From Leishmania mexicana MHOM/GT/2001/U1103 (taxonomy: Eukaryota; Euglenozoa; Kinetoplastea; Trypanosomatida; Trypanosomatidae), in the NCBI RefSeq assembly GCF_000234665.1, contig NC_018335.1:62001-126000 (forward strand): a stretch of DNA of 64,000 nucleotides, given 5' to 3'. A program made the translations under genes and the position numbers. The notes under the pieces were generated by a model. The model was given only the letters and a program-made list of their open reading frames with translations, had not been told where the DNA came from and made no database searches. Below are positions 29,101-38,786 of this stretch, one piece after another (the stretch's first letter is position 1; each line of letters opens with the position of its first letter).

Positions 29101-30217
29101 TCGCCGTAGGGCTTTGCTGGGCAGCAGCGGACGGTTTTGGCCCCACCGCCGCTGGCGCGCCACCGCCGCGTTCCGGGGAGGCCATCGGCGAATGCGATGG
29201 CGTCGACGGTTGCCGCAATACTGGGGATAAATTTTGATGCGCCATCGCGAGAGCAGCCGCCTGCCCTGGTGATACCCCGTCCTTGGAGACTACGCGAGGG
29301 GAGGCCTTCGGAGAGGGCTGCGGGGAGCTGCCCCTGCGCTCCTCGTGATCCATGCCGCCCTCGAAGTCGATGATGTCCTTTAAACGCACCCGGCACTGAG
29401 TGGCGAGCATTAAGTTCTCCTCTAGCTGCTCAAGAGAGCGGCGCATCAGCGGCAGGGCGAGTGTCTGCTTGATACTGGGCCGCTTAGCCGGGTCCTTTTG
29501 GAGACACCAGTCAACCATCTTGCGGAAGTCCGAGGAGTACTGGCTGGAGAGGGGCGCGTAGTGACCCTGCACAATGCGCTGCATGAGCTGATTCATGCTG
29601 GTGCCGTCGAATGGGTGGCGTCCACCGGTGGCACACTCGTACAGCAACACGCCGAGAGCCCAGATGTCACTTTTGTTGTTGTACGGTCGGTTTCGGCACA
29701 GCTCAGGGGAGAAGTAGTAGGGGGTCCCGCAAACCGTGTTGGCCATCCCCATCGTCGTGCGCAGCACTGTCGATATGCCAAAGTCGCCGAGCTTCACCGC
29801 GCCGTTTTTCATAAGGAAGACGTTCATGGTTTTGATGTCGCGGTGCAGGATGTGGCGAGCGTGCAGGTACTCTATCGCGAGGCAGATTTGCGAGAAGTAG
29901 TACAGCATGTTCGACTCCTTCATAGGGCCGCGGCTGTGCTTCACCTTCTCTGCCAAGTCTCCGCCGTCGCAGTATTCCATGACGATGTAAAGATTGTTGT
30001 TATTCTCAAACTGTTCGACGTAGCGAACAATGTTGGGGTGTTGCAACTGCTGCAGCACAGTACACTCGTGTCGCGCCTCGTCTCGCTCTTTCCTGCTCAT
30101 CCTTGACATCCCCACCTCCTTTACCACAAACAGGAGTCCATCTGTTTTGCGCTTGATGAGGATGGCGCTGCCAAAGCTTCCCTTCCCCAGGACCTTCACT
30201 CGTTGATACTTGTCCAT
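26129..30217 (-). CDS. NEK-family serine/threonine kinase with long disordered tail (1362 aa)
   Basis: The kinase domain fills residues 4-258 and has all key residues: glycine loop GKGSFG (11-16), VAIK-equivalent Lys33 (VVKEV), helix-C Glu51, HRDIKTMN (125-132, catalytic Asp127, metal-binding Asn132), DFG (145-147), activation segment CGTPYYFSPE and DIWALG. HRDIK-x-x-N-x-F and the GTPYYxSPE segment are typical of NIMA-related kinases, which in trypanosomatids act in basal body, flagellum and cell-cycle control. After the kinase come about 1100 residues rich in Pro, Ser, Ala and Arg, with one charged helical coiled coil at about 485-555 (KRQKDEIEARERRNRMRKEE). Most NEKs are far shorter. The open frame has an upstream ATG-less extension; the ATG at 30215-30217 (MDKYQRVKVLGKG) fits the family start and the splice acceptor 26 nt upstream. 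Confidence 0.93.
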   Translation of the reverse strand: MDKYQRVKVLGKGSFGSAILIKRKTDGLLFVVKEVGMSRMSRKERDEARHECTVLQQLQHPNIVRYVEQFENNNNLYIVMEYCDGGDLAEKVKHSRGPMKESNMLYYFSQICLAIEYLHARHILHRDIKTMNVFLMKNGAVKLGDFGISTVLRTTMGMANTVCGTPYYFSPELCRNRPYNNKSDIWALGVLLYECATGGRHPFDGTSMNQLMQRIVQGHYAPLSSQYSSDFRKMVDWCLQKDPAKRPSIKQTLALPLMRRSLEQLEENLMLATQCRVRLKDIIDFEGGMDHEERRGSSPQPSPKASPRVVSKDGVSPGQAAALAMAHQNLSPVLRQPSTPSHSPMASPERGGGAPAAVGPKPSAAAQQSPTASPKQGNDAHRLYSPYQKRSIANPLLPGGGAKLAPAESPSGAVPPPLAKRPLEGPHQTPPLRIKVTLGGGGARDRRGLAAAASPAAAAAPAPGPSPNAADAFHADMRRVDAIIARYGRNADEKAKETIHAYMRRKHEAHLKRQKDEIEARERRNRMRKEELRRVLENQRMAVSPLRNNDRRNSPQLNNVNLNGYPDDRSPRSGSPQPSAKPENVHLPSRSPPSSPLQDKEPVSARTPTNAEPPVFGRDPRRGAPPGEPVSRPTTPQQQRVPQQPPSPAAAAPNGNPLPQTPPRRVVYAANSPQQAHPPSQHRTEAPEARRAVTPDPLHSSPSRVGAARGAAFDIDRRSLPNSNQEAVCGGQRAPLSAGLGGGIDGHRLVLRPNQQHLPQPRRSMDEEQLPARRDRRESRALEDAAVARRPSALSPIYGDAHDYCSPRPAAAAAPERASPSTGNPRLQRPGRAPQRYLRPLGGRGDDGLSPVRSPTSGQSPRHGGAGVEHGHRGSFGVPPPVKSKGLASAGNANPPSSAPGEPAVIPRTAAHASRAQMSPCTPVKEALRALRRSKVQAGAPAPPPSSAMAAEMKDLPAIIASSEHERGARRNHPRYRLEEAALYRGMRRERPSCEDERVLADEHRKPHHAEVSTVPNTLEALRSLRKQQDKAMRAEGGAREEVNPGGQLALLKQRQRMQQRPRQGSMSSAASVPLAPRLMTRATEAASSPRSEVPSGHDRKTPLFRDNAAARPSAAHVTALSLGDINCLAAPSRAAPPSAQAGAPPSPNPSTGGGAGVQSSMEGYAEMLQHLKDLLQRRRVSSTGGASAPTSPTTAASAPSSIQHQRDPGARSPISIRNRALPPPLNPSPLGGGDMSCASDSGGSGVLVSPPHLKATKPLHPQANAVPVVNVRPGCDAKEEDDDDFEDAVPLSPVRFAKLNDAYVRQKDLQEQKWCHAQEDVYTSDVDLTSAAMEEELEGEEGYTGYDKRPSSKELPKGIES

Positions 30218-33200
30218 TCCTCCGCCACACACACGCGCACAGCTGCAACCAACGCGCAAACACGAACAAGAGAGCGAGAGCGCGCCCGTGGAGGAGGGAG
30301 GGAGGGAAGGCCGCCGGGTGGACGGCCAAGAGTGTCACAAAAGGCAACAGATGAGGTCAAAGCGGGCGCTGCGACACTCAGAGAGAAAAGGCAGCACCCA
30401 GTCTACCGCAGCGCTTCGTAGCAACGGGAAAGACAAGGAGAAAACAGAGAGAGTAGCGGTGGACCAAGAATAAAAAGAAAACAAGGCGCAGAGAAGCACT
30501 AAAGAACTCCACACTATCCACCAATCACATCAACGGCAACGTTTTGCCTTCTGGTGTCCTCTCTTCGCCACGTGAGGTGGGATGAGTGCGTCGGCGGGTG
30601 TAAGATGGTGTTGACAACGTTTCTTGTCTGTGTGTGTGTGTGAGTGTGTATGTGTGGCGTGGACAAGCGTGCGAGAGAGAAACCGAAAGAGAAGGCACAA
30701 GGGGTATGAGAAAAGTGAATGAGGGACAAAAAAGCAAGCGAAGGAAACAAAGGGAAGGGGGAGGGGGAGGGGAGACAAGATGCTGATACCTGTACATGCA
30801 CTCGGGGAAAATGACCGTAGGGGGGAAAGAGAACAAGACAGACACGCAGGAATGGGGCGAGGTGGCAACGAGCGCGCACGCGAAAAAAAAAGAGGTTCAA
30901 AAGCGAAAACGCAATGGCAGAGTCGCGCAAGACAACCCCGCGCACAGCGGGGAAACAAAACGGCCGAGGAAACGAAAGAAAACCAAAAGCGGTGGTGGCA
31001 ACACCGGCGCGCGCTCTTTTGTGCGACTGTGTATGCGTACGTGTGTGTGTGTATGAAGGTGTGCGCACTTTCGGAAAACAGACAGCGAGAGAGAGAGAGG
31101 AGATGGGGAGGGGAGGAGGAGGGCCAGGGTAGCTCAGGATGATAACGGGACGACAGCCAGGCGAGCAAAACACTAAGAGAAAGGGGAGAACAGTGGACGC
31201 AAGGGAGTCGGGAGGGTGCCAATTAAAGCAGCAGCAAAAGTCGTTGCCCACGAAGAAGAGGAAGAGGGGGGAGAAGGAGGGCCGGGCAGTGCTCACTGTG
31301 GAAGATGATGTCCACCGCGCACGCGTGTATGTGTGTGACCGAGTGACCGCCAGAGAAAGGGAAAGGAGAGCGAGGAAGAGACAGCGATGCTTGAAGCGTC
31401 TGAGTATCTATATTGCGTTCGACGGCAGCAGCACCAGTCCACCTGCGCGGGTGATTGGAGGGGGGAAGAGGACGGCGAATGTACTAGTAAAAGAAAGTTG
31501 CCGAGAGACACGCACGCACCCACACAGACGGGGAGATGGAGAGACCGGGAGAGGGAACGTCGAGGAGAGGATGTGGGACGACCTACAGGCAGCTGATCTG
31601 TATGTGTTCCCGTATTGCTGCTGAGGCGCGTGCATGTGGCCGGGAACGGGTCGAGGTCAGTGAAGAAGACGCAACGGTAAAGAGGCAAAAGGAGAAGGGC
31701 GTTCTGGCAAGGGAAACAAAGAGGCTGGATGAAAGATGCGGTGAAGGGTCGCTGGTGCACGAGGCTTCGTCGCCAGTGGAACGTCTTTCCGTCATGCCAT
31801 CGTCACTGGCAATGTCGGCGTCCTTGCACCATCTCCGGCGACGAGCGGGATAGCAAACGCGTTCGGGTGTACCACCATGCGAGCGTATCAGTGAGGCGGC
31901 TCTCGTGCGTTCACATTACGTGGCACCGTTCGCCACCCCCGCACCGCTATTGTGCTGCTGCTACGCGGGTGGCGGAGAGGGGAGGGGAGGGGGCATGAGA
32001 GAGGGAGAGGAGCGAGGGCAGGCTGTGAGCCCTCTGCTACCGGGAGAGACTGCCATCTGGGTTTCCTTTTTTTCGTTCACGTACGTCCCTTTGTGGAGTC
32101 AACACCCACACAATATCCAAACAAAAGGAGAAAGAAGGGGGAAGCAAGAACACGGACGGGCAGCCGGAAGTGACGACACCTTCGCCACAGACACAACAAC
32201 GCCCGCATCAGCCCCATAAGGACAACGATACAACACCTCGCCTCCACATATGAAAAAAACAACATCAAAACACAATACCTACGAGAGACACGAAAGAAGA
32301 GCAACACAGGACACATGCCGCGATTACAGACATACCAATACAGACTGTACCACAGGCTTGACTGGCGAGCAGGAAGAAGAAGTACAGAAACGTGTCGACC
32401 TGTTAAAAAAATGACCAGACGGAGTGAGGCCCGCTTTGCGGGTTAGGGGGGTGGCCGAGAGGGGCGAGAAGAGTGCGGGCAATGTTACGCGCTGACATGC
32501 ATGAACGACGGATGTGGAGTGCCCGTGCAAGAAATGCGCCGCCCATGGTCATCGTCATTGCCACCTTTGCCTTTTATCTTGGCATGTAACCGCAACCCCA
32601 ACTCATCCCCGCACTCATCGCGCCTGTTCACCCGTTCACCCGACGTGGGCACTAGAATCACTTTCAACTTCACGGTGAAGCGCACGTGCCCGCGTCTGCG
32701 AAGAACGCTTCATCCTACCTCGCTCCCTTTCCTCCCTCCATACATACCGAACCCTCTTTGACCGTCAAAGCCGTGCTTGCTTCTCAGTCTACAGATATTT
32801 AGGCCCCATTTCACCTCTCGGCTACTGAACATACCACTTCAGCGTACACTTACGCCCACGTACGCATACGTGGTCGCCGTCCTACGACTGATACACGTGC
32901 TCCTGCCCCTGTCCGCCTTCCCAAACCCTGTCCTTTGACTCTGCAGCACTGAAGGCAGCCGCGTCATCGCACGAGCACACGCCAAGGTGCCCTTGGCCAG
33001 ACAGTCGGGGATTGCAGGCTCGACAATGAAGCCGGCGCACGCGTAAGCGAGAGAGAGCCCACTAAAAAAAAGAGGAGAAAACGAAAGCAAAAACGTCCTT
33101 TCAGCACCTCTGCGCACACATCTCGGCGACGGCCTCGGCACATCTTCGGTGGCACCTCAGCTCCAGGAGGAGGGATCGATCCCCACTCCCCACGCACACA

Positions 33201-33491
33201 CACATCCCTTGCATCCTCGCCGCTCATGCCTCGCCCTCTCTGCTACTCAGCATGCTCTAGCTCTCTACTACCGCCGCGACCGCTCAGTCTCTGAGGTAGC
33301 ACCCGTGAACGCGTGAGAGTCACCACCGGCACGCCTCGCCCTCGCACACACACACAAGCTGACGCTGCGAAAAAAAGGGGAGACAAACGAGCATAGGGGC
33401 GGAGAGGAGAAAAGATGGTGCACCTGTGCCCGCGCTGTGCTGCTGTTGTGGCGCACAGATGCCACTGTCAAGTTGAGTGGCAGCGATGTGA
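30218..33491 (-). other. Longest gene-free stretch: 3' UTR of the surface-like gene and NEK leader
   Basis: About 3.3 kb, the longest interval here without a supported gene. It holds a GT run (30628-30650), a purine-rich block with GGGAGG repeats (30740-30780), further GA-rich blocks (31085-31130 and 31975-32010) and CA runs (33190-33200 and 33345-33357). Several open frames of 100-260 codons lie on the minus strand (30514-31296 and 31293-31760). Their Ser/Phe/Leu/His-rich composition follows the pyrimidine-rich DNA, and they show no domain. I call none of them a gene. Confidence 0.45.
30243..30311 (-). promoter_or_regulatory. Candidate spliced-leader acceptor for the NEK kinase
   Basis: On the minus strand a CCTTCCCTCCCTCCCTCCTC tract (complement of about 30289-30310) is followed by T-rich sequence without AG until TTGGTTGCAG at 30243-30244. 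The kinase ATG at 30217 lies 26 nt downstream. The AG is inside the longer open frame, which argues against translation from further upstream. Confidence 0.5.
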
Positions 33492-36400
33492 TTACAACTC
33501 TGCGACCTCGTCATCCTCGACGCGCGGCTGCTCCTCGCCGATGGGTGGATTTTCTGCAATGTAGTCGTCACCCGGCTTTGCTGCTCCGCCCGCCTCGCTC
33601 GACGCGGAGCTGGAGCCAGTCACCGACTCCGGTACACGCTTCTGCTCTCCAAACACGATACCGAACTTTGTCTTCACCGAAGACGCCGTGGCGTCGCCTG
33701 TGGCTGCACCGCTCGCCGTGCGCACCTTGGACGCAGAGAACGGCACGCCAGCCTCCGTGCGACTGCCCTCTCTGGCTGTCTTCTGATTTTCCTTTGGTTT
33801 GCCGTCACGGCCGTAGCGGATGCCCACGGGGCTGTCCGGCCGCTTCGGGTGATACTTAGCATTGTGGATGATGCGCTTGTACGTCACCTCCACGTACACG
33901 AACGCAGCGAGCACACACACGACGGCCACAATGAGCACGATGAGAATGGCGGTGGCCGACTTTGGGGCGATGCCCGACTGGGTGATGACAGGGTTGTAGG
34001 TGTCCGTGTCGAAGCGCAGGGCGGCAGAGATGCCGCGGCTCACAGGGACAATGTACAGCAGCGTCTCCTCATGCTCGCTCTTCTTCACACGCTGCGAGGA
34101 GTGCGTGGAGTTGGCCGCCGTGAAAGCGTAGGTGACGAACTTGATCGCTGCGCGAATGATCATGGGAACACGAATGCTACTTCCAGAGTGCAGCAGGGAG
34201 CCGGGAATGAAGACAAAGTTGAAGGGCTCGGTTTCGCTGGTATTGGCATTGGTGTGGTGGGCAATGCGGCGATAGTTGAGCGAGGAAGCGTATATTCCCC
34301 ACGGCAGGTATGCGTCCGACTGGCCGGACGACGAGTTGATCTCCGGGTGCATCCAGGTCTCCTCTTCTCCGCGCTGGGACTTGGGGGCGTTGTCGCCGTC
34401 GAGCAAAATGTTGACATAGCCGTTCGCCGAGTCGCCGGCGAGCAGGCTCGACATCACCTCCGACGCGTGCACGGACAGCGTCAGGTACTGCAGCTGCGCT
34501 ACTGTGTAAGAGTTGTTGCTAAGCATTTCGTCATCGATGATGCCCTGAATCTCGTCTTCGTTGATCTTCTTGGTCTCCTCGTGGATGCGGGGGAAGGAAA
34601 ACATGACCCAGTCCGTCGTGCCAAACGTCCGCTCGTCCGCCACGGCGCACATGGACACCGTCACCTGGCCCTTTTCGTTCTCAATGGTGGATGTCATGTT
34701 GTCCAGATCAATGTGGGTTCTGTCCGCGGTCGGTGGCGTGACGCACACGCTCGCACTTGTCAGTCGCTCCGGGACGCCGTAGTAGCTCTCGCTCTCCTCT
34801 TCGGTTGTGTCGCTGCCAGAGGGGAAGGCGAGGGTATCGGCGCTGTACGGCTTTACTGGAACCGATGATCCCAGCGGATCCGGCACCGGCCAGTACGCGC
34901 TCGGACGGCATATCTGCGTGTCGAGGAAGCGCGTGTTGAGCTCGCTGATGTAGTCTGTCTGGTTCACGACGACATCGAACACTTGCCCGCTCGACAGCTT
35001 CACAGATATCGCAAAGGTGCCGACAGGGTAGGCGTCTGTCGACTCGGACGACCCTACACCGTTCACACGCGCGGCAAATGTCACTCGCAGCGCGTTCTTC
35101 GGGCTTACCGAGGTACTCGCAGACTTGCCGGAGTAGCCGTCGTTGACGATGGAGCCCTCAAAGTCGGAGGCGTTGTAATCGAGTGCCTCAAACGTCATGA
35201 GTGCCTTGTCGCCGCAGTCCGTCTCAAATCCGCTCCCGGTACCCGTGCAGCTGGTCATCGTCCCGGTGCACATCGGGCACTCCACCTTGCTCGGCGACGT
35301 CCACGTCGAGTTCAGTAGCGTCGTGGAGACAACCTTGAGCGAGAGAGATGTGATGTCAGCAGCCGTCTTGTTGGCCTCAAAGTACGGGTAGAGCAGAACG
35401 GAATAGCGATACAGACGCTCCTGAGTGTCTGTTCGTTTACCTGCTGAGTACTGAATATCGGAGCTCATCTGCAGCAGTGAAGCGGTAGCGTCGCTCAAAG
35501 GACGCGCGACAGCGTCGACGATGATAATATTGTGGATCTTGAGGCGCACCTCGTAGGCCGTCTCCGAGTGCACGATGCTGGCCAACGGGGACGTCCAGCT
35601 CGCCGGCTTCACCGACTGCGAGTACACGGCGCCGACCAAGTACGTGCCGTTGCCTTCCAGCCGGAAGGTTGGAGAGCCGTCTGGCTGGCGCAGCGCGCGC
35701 AGCAACTCCACCGACACCTTGCCCACCCATGTTGCGTCGCAATCATTGATGTACAGCTTCCACTGCACAGACGGTGTTGCGTTATTGTACACGTTATTGT
35801 TGTCGCTCAGCGTCGGCGTCATGAGAGGCGCGTACTTGCACGGGTCCACGCGGTACACATCGCAGTGACGGTGGTTACCCCCAAACTTCTGGTAGTAGTT
35901 GTCGCCCGACTTGTATGCGTTGGACTCTGTGTTGAGGTGGCCTTTCAGCGCATCCAAGTCCGTCCAGCTCCACATGTCGGCACCCTGACCGGTGATCGCC
36001 TGCTTATCGAGGCATGAAGGCTCAAAGGAGACGTGCAAACCGTCCGGGACGGAGGTGGAGTTGAAGAGCCCCTGCACGCTGGTCTCCGTGATGGGGTGGA
36101 AAGTCACAAAGCGGGCAGCGAGGTTGCCGATCGTAGTGTACGCATGGATGACAAGGTCGCCACCCACTGTGAAGTCAAAGTCGATTCCGTCCACGGCGCG
36201 GACGTCCTTACGCGGCGTCACAGCGACACCTGTCTTATTCACGTCGAAGAGGTCGAGCGCCGTCGGGCTGGTGCGCCACGCGGCTGCGTCGCAAGTGCCG
36301 CGACACACGATGGCGCCTTCCATAGCGTAGTAGATCTCGTCCTTTTCCTCGCTGACGATGGAGATGACCACCGTGCCGGCGCACTTGGTGCCCTCATTCG

Positions 36401-37382
36401 AGCACGTCAGCTGGAAGTCGAAGGAGTCCATGGCATCGCCTACCTCGGTTCGTGAGGGGGTGTAGAGAAAGGTGCCCGTGTCGTTCCACCGAAGCGCACC
36501 ATGAGCGGGCTCCGTCAGCGTCGCCGAGATTATGCCCGAAGTGCAGAACATGCCGGTAGCAGCGGCACGAGCGGAGAGGTTGAAGACTTGCTCGATTACG
36601 ATGCCATCTGAATTCAGAATCAGTGAGTAGTTGTAGTTGCCAGGGCACTGCATGAGCGGTGCAACGGTCGTTGTGGTCGTCGGCGGCTCGACAATCACCA
36701 CCTGTTTTACCAGACACGAGGCGCTGCCGCAGCTAACAAGGACCGTTGCCGTGTACATTCCAGACAAGGTGTCCGTTTTATTCGCGTTGAAGACGAGCGC
36801 CTGCAACTCGTTGACCATCTGAACAGAGAAGAGCGAGTGGGCATCTAAAGACGGGCCTGTGACATCGACGATATCCAGCATGGGATGGTGGCAGCTGGAA
36901 GTATAGACTCCCGCGGTGAAAACCACTGACACGCCGCTCTCCACCAACGCGTCGCCGGGGCTCTTGCACGTCATGGACGGAGCAGGGGTGGACGTCGTCG
37001 TTCTCGGCGAGACACGGAAGTACACGCGCGACGTCCCACCGATGGGCGTGGTGTGATTGCACGTCACCGCGAGGTCCACGTACGTCGTCCGCACGTCGGA
37101 GGTCATGTCGGTGGTGGCAGCCGTGAACTCCATTCTGGATTCATGCACGTCTGGGAACGTGACCCTGTTGCCTTGATCATCGTCAACACTGTACGTGAGA
37201 ATACCGGCAATGCACTCGGCCTGCAGCGCACCGACTTTCAGCAAAACCGTTGTCGTCTCCCCCTCGGTCACCCGGAAGACGCCCACGTACGTGATCTTGG
37301 CAGCATGGCTCAGCACCACGGCGAACAAGGCGAGCAGGGCAACCACCGCCGCACAGCGTCGTCCGCGAGGCAGACGAGTCAT
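33492..37382 (-). CDS. Type I surface-like glycoprotein with three Ig/cadherin-like repeats (1296 aa)
   Basis: The protein starts with a clear signal peptide (residues 1-27, hydrophobic core AAVVALLALFAVVLS) and has one C-terminal membrane helix at about 1141-1166 (ILIVLIVAVVCVLAAFVYV). A basic, Ser/Glu-rich tail of 130 residues follows, so the bulk is extracellular or luminal. Three beta-rich modules occupy about 28-126, 138-232 and 245-343. They are joined by Thr/Pro-rich linkers, TTTSTPAPSMTC and TTTTTVAPLMQC, each followed by a cysteine. The third carries GALRWNDTGTFLYTPSRTEV, like the GTFxYTP signature of bacterial Ig/cadherin-like repeats. Many Asn-X-Thr/Ser sites are present. The large middle part (about 350-1130) is Cys-containing and unrecognised. 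Plasma membrane, flagellar or endosomal location are all possible. The ATG is at 37380-37382. Confidence 0.85.
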   Translation of the reverse strand: MTRLPRGRRCAAVVALLALFAVVLSHAAKITYVGVFRVTEGETTTVLLKVGALQAECIAGILTYSVDDDQGNRVTFPDVHESRMEFTAATTDMTSDVRTTYVDLAVTCNHTTPIGGTSRVYFRVSPRTTTSTPAPSMTCKSPGDALVESGVSVVFTAGVYTSSCHHPMLDIVDVTGPSLDAHSLFSVQMVNELQALVFNANKTDTLSGMYTATVLVSCGSASCLVKQVVIVEPPTTTTTVAPLMQCPGNYNYSLILNSDGIVIEQVFNLSARAAATGMFCTSGIISATLTEPAHGALRWNDTGTFLYTPSRTEVGDAMDSFDFQLTCSNEGTKCAGTVVISIVSEEKDEIYYAMEGAIVCRGTCDAAAWRTSPTALDLFDVNKTGVAVTPRKDVRAVDGIDFDFTVGGDLVIHAYTTIGNLAARFVTFHPITETSVQGLFNSTSVPDGLHVSFEPSCLDKQAITGQGADMWSWTDLDALKGHLNTESNAYKSGDNYYQKFGGNHRHCDVYRVDPCKYAPLMTPTLSDNNNVYNNATPSVQWKLYINDCDATWVGKVSVELLRALRQPDGSPTFRLEGNGTYLVGAVYSQSVKPASWTSPLASIVHSETAYEVRLKIHNIIIVDAVARPLSDATASLLQMSSDIQYSAGKRTDTQERLYRYSVLLYPYFEANKTAADITSLSLKVVSTTLLNSTWTSPSKVECPMCTGTMTSCTGTGSGFETDCGDKALMTFEALDYNASDFEGSIVNDGYSGKSASTSVSPKNALRVTFAARVNGVGSSESTDAYPVGTFAISVKLSSGQVFDVVVNQTDYISELNTRFLDTQICRPSAYWPVPDPLGSSVPVKPYSADTLAFPSGSDTTEEESESYYGVPERLTSASVCVTPPTADRTHIDLDNMTSTIENEKGQVTVSMCAVADERTFGTTDWVMFSFPRIHEETKKINEDEIQGIIDDEMLSNNSYTVAQLQYLTLSVHASEVMSSLLAGDSANGYVNILLDGDNAPKSQRGEEETWMHPEINSSSGQSDAYLPWGIYASSLNYRRIAHHTNANTSETEPFNFVFIPGSLLHSGSSIRVPMIIRAAIKFVTYAFTAANSTHSSQRVKKSEHEETLLYIVPVSRGISAALRFDTDTYNPVITQSGIAPKSATAILIVLIVAVVCVLAAFVYVEVTYKRIIHNAKYHPKRPDSPVGIRYGRDGKPKENQKTAREGSRTEAGVPFSASKVRTASGAATGDATASSVKTKFGIVFGEQKRVPESVTGSSSASSEAGGAAKPGDDYIAENPPIGEEQPRVEDDEVAEL

Positions 37383-38786
37383 GATGGAGAGAAGTGCGTA
37401 CGCACACGTGTACGTTCGTATGTGTGAGAAGGGAAAGGCTCACGCGATAAAGTCGGTAGAGAAGAAAACTAAAAGAGCGAGACCGTCGGCACCTCCCCAG
37501 ACCCACTCGCGCATGCCCCGGCACGCCCACACGCACCGAGAACGCTGAGAACGCACTCTTCGCCTAAATGAACAACAGTCGTACAAACACTTCACCAAAT
37601 GGAGCAGCGACAGCAACGGCGCCGCCTGCACACAGGTACACGAGAGAGTTGGCGTATGTTGGCGCGCAGGGAGGGGGAGAAAGAGCACGGGGAGCGAGAT
37701 GGCCCTGTCACTAAGCTGCCTCGATGCGTGCGACAGGGGAACACCAGGCGAAAACACGAGATGAGCGACGACGGAACAACAAACAGGCGGACAGAGGGAA
37801 ATGGGAGAGACGGAGAACCACAAATTACGAGAGAGATGAGCGAAACAGAAGGAGATGCACGCCCGTGCGTGCACGTGAAACACACGCACGGAGTCACTGA
37901 ACCTGCGCACAAGCTGGGAATAGGAGAGACAGAAGCACATGCAGACAGAGAGGGAATGCGAAATGTAGAGAGCGGGGAGGAGGGGGTGGCGCAGTAGTCC
38001 GAGGAACAGAGGAGGGGAGGCGGGAAGAGGAAGAAAGGCATTTATGTGCAGCTGCAGTGCGCGTGTCACCCGTGCAACGACAGGAGAAATGGTGGATGCT
38101 GTGCACACATAAAGAGCGAGCGGTGTGGCGCAGGAGCATGAAGGGGTCAGCTCAAGCAAACACGAGCTGTCTCGCTCGGCTGCCGCGGAAAGCACAGCCC
38201 ATGAACGCGCTTTGCGATCCTGTTGCCGGCTGCATCACTTGCAGGTGGCTACTGCAAGTACGTCTGTCGACGATGAAGGTGGATGGAGGAGAGGAGAACA
38301 ACGCCCCGCCATCACCCCTCGACCCGGCCACCCGCACATGCGCATTTTTTTTCCTTCGCTTCTCTACTGCACACTTATGCGCACACGGTCACAGTGAAGC
38401 AGCTGGGCCGTAGCATAACCGGTTGTAAAACACGGCAGAAAGCGGTACGATCAACAACAGTGACCATGGCCGGAGAGACGAGGTGGGGAGCCGTACACAC
38501 AGAGAGAAAGGGGGGAAGAAGGGAGGGAGGTTTGAATGCGCGCGCACAGCGCCTTTCCCTGCATAACTCGCCGCTCTCGATGGACCTTGTCAGTTGCCTG
38601 TCGCGGGCTCTCTGCGTGTATGCGTAATGAGAGTGCAGAGGTGCTGCGTCTATGCAAAAGGGAAAAGGAAAGCGCGCGCCAACGTAGTCAGCTCACCTGC
38701 GCAAGAGTAAGCGTGAGCCGACCGGCGTGTGCGTGACGGCAGCGTTGCGGCGAGTGCCGAAAAAGGTGGGACGCCGACCTCACGTG
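37383..38786 (-). other. Intergenic spacer: B9D1 3' UTR and leader of the surface-like gene
   Basis: About 1.4 kb. It contains the splice acceptor candidate at 37439-37475 and purine-rich runs at 37670-37690 and 38010-38035. The long minus-strand frame over 37440-38195 is a Cys/Ser/Leu-rich translation of pyrimidine-rich DNA and resembles nothing known. No gene is supported. Confidence 0.5.
37439..37475 (-). promoter_or_regulatory. Candidate spliced-leader acceptor for the surface-like gene
   Basis: On the minus strand TTTTCTTCTCTACCGACTTT precedes the AG at 37439-37440. The leader would be about 56 nt, and no other ATG occurs before the gene's ATG at 37382. Confidence 0.45.

Noticed and set aside
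30514..31296. 260-codon minus-strand frame upstream of the NEK kinase
   Set aside because: Its Ser/Phe/Leu/His-rich composition follows the pyrimidine-rich leader DNA, three overlapping frames look alike, and no domain or conserved motif is visible.
33849..34868. 339-codon plus-strand frame
   Set aside because: It is antisense to the surface-like gene, rich in Val, Arg, His and Gly as expected for a shadow frame, and shows no domain.
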